Shown one piece after another: positions 32,884-43,414 of a DNA stretch of 64,000 bases; position 1 is the stretch's first letter; each line of letters starts with the position of its first letter. Location of the stretch: NCBI RefSeq assembly GCF_900115955.1, contig NZ_FOYL01000001.1:434001-498000 (forward strand), in the 5' to 3' direction. The position numbers and the translations under genes are program-made. This DNA comes from Lentzea waywayandensis (GTDB lineage: Bacteria > Actinomycetota > Actinomycetes > Mycobacteriales > Pseudonocardiaceae). The notes beneath the pieces are model-generated. The model had not been told where the DNA came from. It saw only the letters and a program-made list of their open reading frames with translations, and ran no database searches.

Positions 32884-35496
32884 ATGTCACACCAAGGCGG
32901 GCATGATCAGGTGATGCGGGCCTTTCTCGATCAGCTCCGACGCGATGTGGACGGCGACGTGCTCGACGACCCGGCCAGCCGGGCGCTGTACTCGGCGGAC
33001 GCGTCGAACTACCGGCACGTACCCCGCGTGGTCGTCCGTCCGCGCACGACGGACGCGGTGGTCGCGGCCGTCGCGCTGGCGGCGGAGCACCGGGTGCCGA
33101 TCACGAGCCGCGGCGCGGGAACGTCCATCGCGGGCAACGCGTGCGGCACCGGCCTGGTGATCGACTTCAGCCGGTACCTGAACGCGTTCGAGATCTCCGG
33201 GGACCGCGCGTTCGCCCAGCCGGGTGCCGTGCTCGACAAGATCAACGCGCAGGCCGGCGACTACCTCTTCGGCCCGGACCCGTCAACGCACTCCCGCTGC
33301 ACGATCGGCGGGATGATCGGCAACAACGCGTGCGGCGCGCACTCGGTGAAGTGGGGCAAGACCAGTGAGAACGTCACGAACCTCCACGTCCTGACCGCCG
33401 ACGGCCGCACGTTCGACACGACGAACCCTCCCCCGCTCGCCCTGCCCGCCCACGACCCGGCGTGGTTCCCACGGCTGAGCCGCCGGGTCAGCGGGTACGC
33501 GCTGGACGCCCCGACGCTGACGCGGCAGCTGGTCGGCACCGAGGGCACGTGCGTGGTGCTGCTGGGCGCGGAACTGAAGCTCGTGCGCAGGCCGGAGCGC
33601 CGCGTCCTGGTCGTGCTGGGCTTCGCGGACACCTACGAGGCCGCCGACCAGGTCACCCAGATCGAGAACGCGCTCGCGATCGAGGGCCTGAACGAGGCGC
33701 TGGTGCACGGCGTCCGCACCCGTCCCGACCTGCCGGAGGGCCGCAGCTGGCTGTTCGTCGAGGTCGAGGACGACCCTGAACGCGTCGCCGCGATCACCGG
33801 GAACTCGATGATCATCCACGACCCCGCGCACCAGCGGGCGCTGTGGCGGATCCGCGAGGACGGCGCCGGCCTCGCCACGCGCATGGCCGACGGCAGCGAG
33901 GCCTGGTCCGGCTGGGAGGACGCGGCGGTCCCACCGGAGCGCCTCGGCACCTACCTGCGCGAGTTCGACCAGCTGCTGACCGGGTACGGCCGCCGCGGCG
34001 TCACCTACGGCCACTACGGCGAGGGGTGCATCCACGTCCGCATCGACTTCGACCTCGCGCACGGCTACCGCGAGTTCCTTCAGGACGCCGCCGACCTGGT
34101 CGTCAGCCACGGCGGCAGCCTGTCGGGCGAGCACGGCGACGGCCAGGCGCGCTCCGAGCTGCTCAGCCGCATGTACCCGCCGGCGGCGATCAAGGCGTTC
34201 CGCGAGTTCAAGCACGCCTTCGACCCGCAGAACCTGCTCAACCCCGGCCGGATCGTGGAGCCGCTGAAGCTCGACGACGACCTGCGGATCCTGGTGGCAC
34301 CACCGAAGATCCCCACCCGCGCGGAGTTCGCGAGCGACACGCGGAGGTGCGTCGGCGTCGGCAAGTGCCTGAACACCCAGGGCGGCGTGATGTGCCCGAG
34401 CTATCGCGTCACCAAAGAAGAGAAGCACTCCACGCGAGGCCGCGCGCACCTGCTGTTCGAGATGCTCAACGGCGACGTGGTCAAGGGCGGCTGGAGGTCG
34501 CCCGAGGTCGCGGAGGCCCTGGACCTCTGCCTGGGGTGCAAGGGCTGCAAACGCGACTGCCCGGTCGACGTCGACATGGCGAGCTACAAGGCCGAGTTCC
34601 TGCACGAGCACTACAAGAGGCGGATCCGGCCGCGTGCGCACTACGCCATGGGCTGGCTGCCGACGTGGCTGAAGTACGGGCTGGTCAACAGGTTCACCGC
34701 GAAGTTCGGCAGGTTCGCCGGGATCACCCCGGAACGCGAGCTGCCGACGCAGACCACCCGCCTCGTCCGCCAGCTGCACCCGATCGGCACGGGCGATCCG
34801 GTGTTGCTGTTCCCCGACACGTTCACGAACTTCTTCGAGCCGGGCATCGGTCTCGACGCCGCGAACGTGCTGGCGCACCTGGGAAACCGTGTCGAAGTGC
34901 CGTCCGCGAACGTCTGCTGTGGACTGACGTGGCACTCGACGGGCCAGCTGTCCAAGGCCCGCCGGGTGATCGAACGCACCGCGCGGGCGCTGCACCCGTG
35001 GACGAGCCAGGGCGTTCCGGTGATCGGCCTGGAGCCGAGCTGCACCGCGTTCCTGAGGAGCGAGGCCCCGAAGCTGTCCCAGGAACCGGCCGTCCAGGCG
35101 CTGGCGCGGGCCACCCGCACGTTCGCCGAGCACGTCGCGCCGAAGCTGCCCGCACTCGAGGGCACCCGCGAGGCCGTCGTGCAGACCCACTGCCACCAGT
35201 ACGCGGAGCTCGGGTTCGATCCGGACCGCGAGGCGATGGCCAGGGCGGGCCTGAAGCCGAAGATCGTCGAGGGCTGCTGCGGGCTGGCCGGCGACTTCGG
35301 TTTCGAGAAGGGCCACTACGACGTCTCGATCGCGTGCGCCGAACAGGACCTGCTGCCGGCGTTGCGGGCCAACGAGGACGCGCTGGTGATCGCGGACGGC
35401 TTCAGCTGCCGCACGCAGATCCGCCACACCACCGAACGCGAGCCGGTCCACCTGGCCAGCGCGCTCGCGGCCCGCCTGGGTGTGATTCACCGCTGA
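32884..35496 (+). CDS. FAD- and Fe-S-containing 2-hydroxyacid dehydrogenase (GlcD-GlcF-like fusion)
   Basis: About 870 residues. The N-terminal half is an FAD-binding PCMH and oxidase fold: 'PITSRGAGTSIAGNACGTG', 'GEHGDG' and 'FDPQNLLNPGRI'. The C-terminal half carries a ferredoxin-type pair, 'CVGVGKCLNTQGGVMCPSY' and 'CLGCKGCKRDCPVD', and two CCG domains ('NVCCGLTWHSTG' and 'EGCCGLAGDFGF'). Such fusions oxidise D-2-hydroxyacids (D-lactate, glycolate or D-2-hydroxyglutarate) and pass electrons to the respiratory chain; the exact substrate cannot be read here. A second ATG at 32914 is possible. A strong hairpin follows. Confidence 0.88.
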   Translation: MSHQGGHDQVMRAFLDQLRRDVDGDVLDDPASRALYSADASNYRHVPRVVVRPRTTDAVVAAVALAAEHRVPITSRGAGTSIAGNACGTGLVIDFSRYLNAFEISGDRAFAQPGAVLDKINAQAGDYLFGPDPSTHSRCTIGGMIGNNACGAHSVKWGKTSENVTNLHVLTADGRTFDTTNPPPLALPAHDPAWFPRLSRRVSGYALDAPTLTRQLVGTEGTCVVLLGAELKLVRRPERRVLVVLGFADTYEAADQVTQIENALAIEGLNEALVHGVRTRPDLPEGRSWLFVEVEDDPERVAAITGNSMIIHDPAHQRALWRIREDGAGLATRMADGSEAWSGWEDAAVPPERLGTYLREFDQLLTGYGRRGVTYGHYGEGCIHVRIDFDLAHGYREFLQDAADLVVSHGGSLSGEHGDGQARSELLSRMYPPAAIKAFREFKHAFDPQNLLNPGRIVEPLKLDDDLRILVAPPKIPTRAEFASDTRRCVGVGKCLNTQGGVMCPSYRVTKEEKHSTRGRAHLLFEMLNGDVVKGGWRSPEVAEALDLCLGCKGCKRDCPVDVDMASYKAEFLHEHYKRRIRPRAHYAMGWLPTWLKYGLVNRFTAKFGRFAGITPERELPTQTTRLVRQLHPIGTGDPVLLFPDTFTNFFEPGIGLDAANVLAHLGNRVEVPSANVCCGLTWHSTGQLSKARRVIERTARALHPWTSQGVPVIGLEPSCTAFLRSEAPKLSQEPAVQALARATRTFAEHVAPKLPALEGTREAVVQTHCHQYAELGFDPDREAMARAGLKPKIVEGCCGLAGDFGFEKGHYDVSIACAEQDLLPALRANEDALVIADGFSCRTQIRHTTEREPVHLASALAARLGVIHR

Positions 35497-35590
35497 CCAA
35501 CCGCGCCCCGCCATCGTCGCTCGACGGCCATCGCGTCGGTCGACAGCCGCTACGGGGAGAACGCCTTCACCGACCTGCTAGCGCGGAAGG

Positions 35591-35623
35591 CAGGAGGGCG
35601 GTCGCCGCAAGACCGCCCTCCTG
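35591..35623. terminator. Strong bidirectional terminator
   Basis: Perfect 13-bp stem CAGGAGGGCGGTC / GACCGCCCTCCTG with a 7-nt loop. It is placed between the convergent dehydrogenase and MFS genes. Confidence 0.85.
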
Positions 35624-35639
35624 CGGGAGATGCCGGCCT

Positions 35640-36932
35640 TCAGTCGCGGTCCAGCACCGAGTCCTTCGAGGTCTCGCGCATGAACCCGTAGACCAGCAAC
35701 GAGATCAGCACACAGCCGGCGATGTAGTAGAAGAACACCGACTCCATGCCGGCCTGTTTGAACCACAGCGCCACGTACTCGGCCGTGCCGCCGAAGATCG
35801 CCACGGTCAGCGCGTACGGCAGGCCCACGCCCAGCGCGCGGATGTTCGTCGGGAACAGCTCGGCCTTCACGATCGCGTTGATCGACGTGTAGCCGGTGAC
35901 GATCACCAGGCCGCCGAGCATCAGCAGGAACGCGGGCAGCGCCTCGGATGTGCGCGCCAGCGTCGACAGCAGCGGCACGGTGGCGAGCGTGCCCAGCACA
36001 CCGAACCCGAGCAGCAGCGGACGCCGCCCGATCCGGTCGGACAGCGCGCCCGCGACCGGTTGCAGCACCACGAACACCAGCAGCGCGGCGAAGTTGATCC
36101 AGCTGACCGTCGCGGCGTCGATCTTGCTCGTGTTCACCATGAACTTCTGCAGGTAGGTCGTGAACGTGTAGAACGCGACCGTGCCGCCCAAGGTCAGGCC
36201 CACGACGAGCAGACATTCCTTGGGGTGCTTGAGCAACGCCCGGAACGTGCCCTTCTGGTCGGGGCTGTCCTTCTGCTTCTCGAAGTTCGCCGACTCGTCC
36301 ATGCCGCGGCGCAGCCACATCACGATGATCGCCCCGGTCGCGCCGATGACGAACGCGATCCGCCAGCCCCACTCCATCATCTCGGTCCTGGAGAGGAACT
36401 GCTGCAACACGATCTGCACGCCCAGTGCCACGAGCTGACCGGCCGTCAGCGTCACGTACTGGAAGCTGGAGTAGAAACCACGCCGCGCCGGAGAGGCCAC
36501 TTCGGACAGATAGGTCGCCGAGGTCGCGTACTCACCGCCGACAGACAGGCCCTGCAACAACCGCGCGAGCACCAGCATCACCGGCGCGGCGACACCGATC
36601 GACGCGTACGACGGCGTCAAAGCGATGATCAGCGACCCCAGTGCCATCAGCGTGACCGACAACGTCAGAGCGGCACGACGGCCGGCGCGGTCGGCGTAAC
36701 GGCCGAGCAGCCAGCCGCCCAGCGGGCGCATGAGGAAGCCGACGGCGAACACGGCGGCGGTGTTGAGCAGCTGCGCGGTCTGGTCGCCCTTGGGGAAGAA
36801 CGCGGCCGCGAAGTAGATGCTGAACGCGGTGTAGGCGTACCAGTCGTACCACTCGATCAAGTTCCCGACTGACCCGCGCAGCACGTTCGCCACCACACGG
36901 CGCTCGCTGCTCTTCTCCTGAACGACTGTCAT
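35640..36932 (-). CDS. MFS transporter, metabolite:H+ symporter (MHS) family, KgtP/ProP-like
   Basis: About 430 residues, 12 membrane helices. 'VGNLIEWYDWYAYTAFSIYF' in helix 1, 'RPLGGWLLGRYADRAGRRAAL' in loop 2-3 and 'RLLQGLSVGGEYATSATYL' are MHS signatures. Members import alpha-ketoglutarate, citrate, proline or betaine. The ATG at 36932 is used; a start at 36944 would add four residues. Its position between a 2-hydroxyacid dehydrogenase and a two-component system with a TAXI binding protein suggests carboxylate uptake, which is inference. Confidence 0.88.
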   Translation of the reverse strand: MTVVQEKSSERRVVANVLRGSVGNLIEWYDWYAYTAFSIYFAAAFFPKGDQTAQLLNTAAVFAVGFLMRPLGGWLLGRYADRAGRRAALTLSVTLMALGSLIIALTPSYASIGVAAPVMLVLARLLQGLSVGGEYATSATYLSEVASPARRGFYSSFQYVTLTAGQLVALGVQIVLQQFLSRTEMMEWGWRIAFVIGATGAIIVMWLRRGMDESANFEKQKDSPDQKGTFRALLKHPKECLLVVGLTLGGTVAFYTFTTYLQKFMVNTSKIDAATVSWINFAALLVFVVLQPVAGALSDRIGRRPLLLGFGVLGTLATVPLLSTLARTSEALPAFLLMLGGLVIVTGYTSINAIVKAELFPTNIRALGVGLPYALTVAIFGGTAEYVALWFKQAGMESVFFYYIAGCVLISLLVYGFMRETSKDSVLDRD

Positions 36933-37036
36933 GCCCGACACCATCTCGGCGGCCTCGCACCCGTCACAACCTGGGCCGAGGCTTCTTTACAGTCACTTAG
37001 GCGCGTCGCCACACGCACGAAACGACCTTCTGGGGC

Positions 37037-37042
37037 GATACT
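37037..37042 (+). promoter_or_regulatory. -10 box, leaderless promoter of the two-component operon
   Basis: GATACT lies exactly six bases before the ATG at 37049, with no ribosome site. Confidence 0.4.
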
Positions 37043-37048
37043 GCTCCC

Positions 37049-37708
37049 ATGCGGGTGCTGTTGGTCGAAGACGACGACGGTGTCGCCGACGCCCTGGTGG
37101 AAGCGCTGCGGGCGAACGGCCACCGGCCTTCCCGCGTGCGCCGGGGTGCCGACGCGCTGATCGCCCACCGCGACGCGGACGTCGTGCTGCTCGACCTCGG
37201 ACTGCCCGACCAGGACGGCCTGGAGGTGCTGCGCAAGCTCCGCAAGATCGACCCGGTGCCGGTGCTCGTGCTGACTGCTCGCGGTGACGAGCGCACGGTG
37301 GTGCGGGGGCTCCGGCTCGGCGCGGACGACTACCTGGTCAAGCCGGTGCGGCTGGCCGAGTTGCTGGCGCGCATCGACGCGGTGGCGCGGCGCAGCGCGG
37401 CCCGGTCGCAGGAGCCGGAGGACGTCGTGCGGGTGTCCGATGTGGAGATCGACCTGCAGAGCCGTCAGGTCGTGGTCGGCGGGCGGGAGATCTCGTTGAC
37501 CACCAAGGAGTTCGACGTGCTGGCGGTGCTCGCGCGACGACCGGGAACGGCGGTGAGCCGGCAGCAGCTGATGGACGAGGTGTGGGGCAACGCGTTCGTC
37601 GCGGTCTCGCGCACGCTCGACGTGCACCTCACGCAGTTGCGCGCCAAGCTCGACCGGCCGGGGCTGCTGCACACGATCCGCGGTTTCGGCTACCGGCTCG
37701 GTGAATAG
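37049..37708 (+). CDS. OmpR-family response regulator
   Basis: 219 residues. The receiver domain has acidic pocket 'EDDD', phosphoacceptor Asp49 in 'VVLLDLGLPDQDG' and the conserved Lys in 'DDYLVKP'. The C-terminal winged helix has 'LTTKEFDVLAVLARRPG' and 'VDVHLTQLR'-like 'LDVHLTQLRAKL', ending 'IRGFGYRL'. It is the first gene of a four-gene operon with its kinase, a TAXI lipoprotein and a RibD-like protein. The kinase ATG directly follows its stop. Confidence 0.95.
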   Translation: MRVLLVEDDDGVADALVEALRANGHRPSRVRRGADALIAHRDADVVLLDLGLPDQDGLEVLRKLRKIDPVPVLVLTARGDERTVVRGLRLGADDYLVKPVRLAELLARIDAVARRSAARSQEPEDVVRVSDVEIDLQSRQVVVGGREISLTTKEFDVLAVLARRPGTAVSRQQLMDEVWGNAFVAVSRTLDVHLTQLRAKLDRPGLLHTIRGFGYRLGE

Positions 37709-39013
37709 ATGCGGCAACGGCTTCTGTTGGTGCTGCTGCTGTTCTCGCTCTCGGCCGTGACGGCGTTCGCCTTCCCGTTGCTGATGAGCACGGCCTCGGA
37801 ACGCACCCAGCAGTTCGTGATCAGCCGCACCGCCGACCTGGACCGCTTCGCCACGCTGCCCGTCGACGTCGTGGTGTCCGAGGCGGAGCGCTACGCCGAG
37901 GTCTACGGCGAGGAGATCGTGGTCGTCGACGCGGCCGGCACACCCGTCGTGGAGTCGGGCATGACGGCCGGGGACGTGTCCGCGCAGATCGACGCGGCCC
38001 TGCGCAACCAGCCCGCCGCGCCCGTGCCGACCGTGCTGCCGTGGAGCGGCGGCGACGTCCTGTTCGCCCGGCCGGTCGGCATCGGCACGAAGGTCGCGGG
38101 CGCCGTGGTGCTGCGGGCGTCGACCCGCGTGGCCGCCCTGGACGTGGCGCGGCGGTGGGCGATCGTGCTGGCCGGGGCGTTGCTGGCGGCGTGCGCGTGC
38201 GTGCTGCTGGCGTTCGTCGTCTCCCGCTGGCTGATTCGGCCTCTCAAGGAACTGGACCGGGGCGTGCGGGCGGTCGCGGAGGGCCAGCGACGCACACACG
38301 TCGCCGACACCGCCGGACCGGCAGAGCTGCGGGCGTTGTCGGAGTCGTTCAACCGCATGTCCGACGCCGTCGCCGAGGCCGCCGACCAGCAACGACGGCT
38401 GATCGCCGACGCCTCGCACCAGCTGCGCAACCCCATGGCGGCACTGCGGTTGCGCGTCGACATGCTGCCCTCCAACGGGTCGCTGCTGACCGAGGTCGAA
38501 CGCCTGGAGTCGTTGCTGGACGGGCTCCTGGCGCTGGCCTCCGCCGAGAGCACCGCCACCGAACGCGCGGCGGGCGGCGTCGAACCCGAACTCGCCGACC
38601 TCCAGGTCGTGGCCCACGACCGGGTCGACGCGTGGCGCGCCGCGGCCCAGTCCGAAGGCGTCACGATCACCGTGGACGACCGCGCGCCCGGACTGGTGCG
38701 GTGCGCGGTGTCGGACCTCGCGCAGGTGCTGGACGTGGTGCTGGACAACGCCATCAAGTACGGCGGAACGGAAGTCACCGTGGTGTGCGACCGCGCCACG
38801 CTCACCGTGCGGGACAACGGACCCGGCTTGTCCAAAAAGGACATCAAGCACGCCACCGAACGGTTCTGGCGCGGCGACGACACCCGGCGCGGAACGGGCC
38901 TGGGCCTCGCCATCGCGGAACGCATCGTCACCGCGCACGACGGCAAGCTGAAGCTGCACAGCGACAACGGCCTGGTCGTGACGGTGGAACTGCCGAAGGA
39001 GCCGCTGCTGTGA
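37709..39013 (+). CDS. Sensor histidine kinase
   Basis: 434 residues. Two membrane helices (about 5-20 and 150-175) flank a ~120-residue extracytoplasmic sensor. A HAMP domain follows, then a dimerisation helix with His237 in 'ASHQLRNPMAAL' (HQLRN instead of the common HELRT). The ATPase domain has 'LDNAIKYG' (N box), 'VRDNGPG' (G1) and 'GTGLGLAIAERIV' (G2). No base separates it from the regulator gene, and it overlaps the TAXI gene by four (GTGA). The arrangement suggests that the downstream binding lipoprotein is its target or sensory partner. Confidence 0.93.
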   Translation: MRQRLLLVLLLFSLSAVTAFAFPLLMSTASERTQQFVISRTADLDRFATLPVDVVVSEAERYAEVYGEEIVVVDAAGTPVVESGMTAGDVSAQIDAALRNQPAAPVPTVLPWSGGDVLFARPVGIGTKVAGAVVLRASTRVAALDVARRWAIVLAGALLAACACVLLAFVVSRWLIRPLKELDRGVRAVAEGQRRTHVADTAGPAELRALSESFNRMSDAVAEAADQQRRLIADASHQLRNPMAALRLRVDMLPSNGSLLTEVERLESLLDGLLALASAESTATERAAGGVEPELADLQVVAHDRVDAWRAAAQSEGVTITVDDRAPGLVRCAVSDLAQVLDVVLDNAIKYGGTEVTVVCDRATLTVRDNGPGLSKKDIKHATERFWRGDDTRRGTGLGLAIAERIVTAHDGKLKLHSDNGLVVTVELPKEPLL

Positions 39014-39873
39014 GGCGCCGGACGTTCCTGCTGGGCGCCCTCGCCCTCACCGCCTGCGGTTCCTCGGAGCCGGAGGGCACCATCAGGATCGCGGGCGGCG
39101 AGCCCGGCGGTTTCTACAACGACTTCGCGGCGCTGATCTCGCGCCTCTCCCCCGCCCCGCTGACGATCACGCCGATCCAGACCGGCGGCAGCGCCGACAA
39201 CCTCAAGCACCTCCGCGAAGGCACCGCCGACATCGGGCTGTCCCTGAGCGACAGCGCCCATATGGAGCCCGGCCTCGTCGCACTGGGCCGTGTCTACGAG
39301 AACTACTTACAACTCGTGGTCCTGAAGTCCTCGCCGTACACGACAGCCACCGACCTGATCGGCAGGCCCGTGTCGCTGGGCGCGGACGGATCCGGTGCCG
39401 CCCTGCAGGGCAGCAGACTCGCGCTGGGCGTGCAGGAAGCGCACTACCCGCTGCGCAACGCCGTCGACGCCCTCAAAGCGGGCGAGATCGCCGCCCTGCT
39501 GTGGTCCGGCGGCGTCCCGACCCCGGAGCTCGACAAGGCCAGCGGGATCAGGCTGCTGCCGCTGGACGGCTTCCTGCCGAGGCTGCGCCAGGACTACGGC
39601 AAGGTCTACGAACGCGTGGACGTCCGCATGGGCGTCTACGGCTCCCCGGTCGACGTTCCCACGATCGGCACGCCGAACCTGCTGGTGTGCCGGCCGGACC
39701 TCAGTGCCGAGTACGCGAGCGCCGTCGTGCGGCTGCTCGTGGGCAGGGCCGCCGAACTGGTGCCGGAACAGGCGCTCGGCACGCAGTACCTCGACGTGCG
39801 CAGTCTGATCGACACAGGCAAAGTGCCCCTGCATCCAGGCGCGGCAGCGGAATACCGGAGGCTCCACGGATGA
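39010..39873 (+). CDS. TAXI-family TRAP-type solute-binding lipoprotein
   Basis: 287 residues. A twin-Arg-like start 'MRRRTFLLGALALTAC' ends in a lipobox with Cys16. The mature part is TAXI-like: 'IRIAGGEPGGFYNDFAALIS', 'TGGSADNLKHLREGTADIGL', then 'PVSLGADGSGAALQGSRL'. TAXI proteins bind glutamate, alpha-ketoglutarate or similar carboxylates for TRAP transporters. No DctM-type permease is nearby, so it may work as an extracytoplasmic sensor for the coupled kinase. A TTA codon occurs at residue 100. Its stop overlaps the next ATG. Confidence 0.85.
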   Translation: MRRRTFLLGALALTACGSSEPEGTIRIAGGEPGGFYNDFAALISRLSPAPLTITPIQTGGSADNLKHLREGTADIGLSLSDSAHMEPGLVALGRVYENYLQLVVLKSSPYTTATDLIGRPVSLGADGSGAALQGSRLALGVQEAHYPLRNAVDALKAGEIAALLWSGGVPTPELDKASGIRLLPLDGFLPRLRQDYGKVYERVDVRMGVYGSPVDVPTIGTPNLLVCRPDLSAEYASAVVRLLVGRAAELVPEQALGTQYLDVRSLIDTGKVPLHPGAAAEYRRLHG

Positions 39874-40403
39874 TCATCACGATGGCGTCGGTCTCGCTGG
39901 ACGGGTTCATGGAGGGACCCGGTCACGACATCAGCTGGCACGTTGTCGACGACGAGATGCACGAGCACTTCAACGCCGGGCTCGCGCGGATGAGCAGGTT
40001 CATCGACGGCCGCCGCAACCACGAGACGATGCTCGACGCGTGGCCGCACACCGACGAGCATCCCGAGTGGCCACAGCCGATGCACGACTTCGGCCGGATC
40101 TGGCGGGACATGCCCAAGATCGTCTACTCGCGGACGCTGGAGACCACCGAGTGGAACACCACGGTCAGGCGCGAGGTCGTTCCCGACGAGATCAGGGCGT
40201 TGCCCGGCGACAGCATGGTCGGCGGCGCACAGCTGGTGGGGTCGTTCTTCGAGCACGACCTGATCGACGAGGTCCGGCTCTACCTCAACCCGATCGCGAT
40301 CGGTGCGGGCACACCGTTCTTCAAGAAGCCGATCGCCCTGGCGCTCAAGAGCACCAGGGCGTTCGGGACAGGTGTGGTCGAGCTGATCTACGGCAGGCGC
40401 TAG
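39870..40403 (+). CDS. Dihydrofolate reductase-like / RibD C-terminal domain protein
   Basis: 177 residues. 'MIITMASVSLDGFMEGPG' at the N terminus, 'KIVYSRTLETTEWNTTV' and 'GGAQLVGSFFEHDLIDEVRL' are the RibD_C signature. Family members are NADPH-binding; the substrate is generally unknown. The ATG overlaps the TAXI stop (ATGA) and has CGGAGG upstream. It ends tail to tail with the VWA gene (4-base overlap, CTAG). Confidence 0.9.
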   Translation: MIITMASVSLDGFMEGPGHDISWHVVDDEMHEHFNAGLARMSRFIDGRRNHETMLDAWPHTDEHPEWPQPMHDFGRIWRDMPKIVYSRTLETTEWNTTVRREVVPDEIRALPGDSMVGGAQLVGSFFEHDLIDEVRLYLNPIAIGAGTPFFKKPIALALKSTRAFGTGVVELIYGRR

Positions 40404-41365
40404 GGAAGTCTCTGCCCCAGCAGCAACGCCGCCGCAGCAGCGAACATCGCCGTCATCGTGCCGAGCAACAGCCACGGCTTCGAAGCGTCGGCCTGCTTCT
40501 TCTCGTAGCCGATCTGCTCGCCGAGCGTGTCGTAGACCCGGCGCAGCTCCTCGGCGGACGCGGCCTTGAAGAACTCGCCGCCGGAGAGCTTCGCGATCTC
40601 CTTCATCGAGTCGTCGTCGACCGGCACCGACTGCTGCCGGCCCTCGATGTCGACCACGCCGTCCTCGGTGCCGAACGAGATCGTGGAGATCGGGACGCCC
40701 GCCTTCTTCGCCTCCTCGGCGACGTCGAACGCCTTGCGGGTACCGACGGTCTCCTTGCCGTCCGTCATCAGCACGATGCGGGCGGGGGGTGGCCCCTCGG
40801 CGCCACCGACGACCTTGCCGAACGAGTCGATCGACGCGAGCGCCGCCGCCAGCCCGTCACCGGTGGCGGTCGACTGGGCGAGCTTCAGCCCGTCGATCGA
40901 CTGCGACACCGCGGAACGGTCAGTGGTCGGCGCCACCAGCACGGTGGCCGACCCGGCGAAGGAGATCAGCCCCAGGTTGATGCCTGGCGTGAGGCCTTCG
41001 GTGAACGACTTCGCGGCCACCTGCGCGGCCTCGAGGCGGGACGGCTTGACGTCCGTCGCCTTCATCGACAGCGACACGTCGACCACCAGCATCACGGTCG
41101 CCCGGTTGCGCGGGACCCGCTGCTCGGACGTCGGACCGGCCAGCGCGACCGTCAGCAGCGCCAGCGCGGCCAGCAGGAACGCCGCCGGAACGTGCCGCGA
41201 CCAGCGTTCCCGCCTGGGCGCGACCTTCTCCAGCAGCTCCAGGTTCGTGAACCGCAGCACCCGCTTGCGCCGGACCCGTTGCGCCACCACGTATCCGGCG
41301 CAGAGCAGCCCCACCGCGAGCAGCAGCAGGAACCACCACGGGGCGACGAAGTTCGAGAAGCTCAT
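40400..41365 (-). CDS. BatA-like membrane VWA protein (Rv1481-type)
   Basis: 321 residues. There are N-terminal membrane segments (about 10-28 and 60-77), then a VWA domain with MIDAS 'VVDVSLSM' and 'VLMTDGKET', and a C-terminal membrane helix near 298-316. It is the third gene of moxR-DUF58-VWA, as in M. tuberculosis Rv1479-Rv1481. These modules are thought to be chaperone-like and to support envelope integrity. It overlaps the DUF58 gene by four bases. Confidence 0.9.
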   Translation of the reverse strand: MSFSNFVAPWWFLLLLAVGLLCAGYVVAQRVRRKRVLRFTNLELLEKVAPRRERWSRHVPAAFLLAALALLTVALAGPTSEQRVPRNRATVMLVVDVSLSMKATDVKPSRLEAAQVAAKSFTEGLTPGINLGLISFAGSATVLVAPTTDRSAVSQSIDGLKLAQSTATGDGLAAALASIDSFGKVVGGAEGPPPARIVLMTDGKETVGTRKAFDVAEEAKKAGVPISTISFGTEDGVVDIEGRQQSVPVDDDSMKEIAKLSGGEFFKAASAEELRRVYDTLGEQIGYEKKQADASKPWLLLGTMTAMFAAAAALLLGQRLP

Positions 41366-42302
41366 GCGACACCCCCAGACCAGCGGCGCTTGCGCGCCAC
41401 CACGAAACGAACCGTGTCCGCGATCCAGTCCGAGTCGGTCCGCAGCACCAGGTGCCCGGCGCCCGCGCGGCGCAGACCCGCCGCCACCTCGCCCCGGTGT
41501 TCCGCGGCCGCGGCGCCGAACTCCTTGCGCAGCAAGGCGGACGCGGTCACCTCGCGCTGCCGGCCGCTCTCCGGGTCGGACAGCACCACGGTGCCGACGT
41601 CGGGCAGGTCGACGTCACGCGGGTCGACGACCTCGATGGCCACGATGTCGTGGCGCGCGGACAGGGCGCGCAACGGCCTTTGCCACTCCATGCCGCCGAG
41701 GAAGTCGGAGACCACGACGATCAGGCCGCGCCGGCGCGGCGGGCGGCGCAGTTGTTCCAGCAACTCCGCCAGGTCTCCGCGCGTGCCCTCGGGCGCGCGG
41801 TCGATCTCGGCGATCTTGCGGATCATGCCGCGCGCGTGCGCCAGGCCGCCGCGGGCCGGGATCCGGACGTTCTCGGCGCCCGTCGAGACGGCGGCGCCGA
41901 TCCGGTTGCCGCCGCCGCGCGTCAGGTGCGCGACCGCGGCGGTCGCGGCGATGACCAGGTCACGCTTCTCGCAGGCCGCGGTGCCGAAGTCGAGCGACGG
42001 CGACAGGTCGATCGCCATCCACGTCTCCAGCTCGCGGTCCGCGACCGTCTCCCGGATGTGCGGGATCGTCGTGCGGGCCGTGACCGCCCAGTCCATCCGG
42101 CGCACGTCGTCACCGGGCTGGTAGGTGCGCGCCTCACCCGGTTCGGTGCCCGGCCCCGGCACGAGGCCGAGGTGGTTGCCCTGGAGCAGACCGTCGAGAC
42201 GGCGCCGGACGTCGAGCTCCAGCATGCGCAGCGCGGCTTCCATCCGGACGCCGCGCAGGACGGGCGGCGCCCAGGACGGGCGCTCTTCGGCTTTGTCTCG
42301 GC

Positions 42303-42306
<4 letters not shown>
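41362..42306 (-). CDS. DUF58 protein of the MoxR operon (Rv1480-type)
   Basis: 314 residues. The signature 'GEARTYQPGDDVRRMDWAVT' followed by 'TWMAIDLSPSLDFG' marks a DUF58/VWA-like protein; the DxSxS-like 'DLSPSLD' may bind metal. A GTG start overlaps the MoxR stop and its own stop overlaps the VWA start. It has no membrane segment. It is probably an adaptor between the MoxR ATPase and the membrane VWA protein. Confidence 0.9.
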
Positions 42307-43352
<1,046 letters not shown>

Positions 43353-43414
43353 GTGCGGGCCTCCATGCGGAACAGGGTTTTACCGATAGTGGAACAGTCT
43401 TACTCTTCGCCTGT

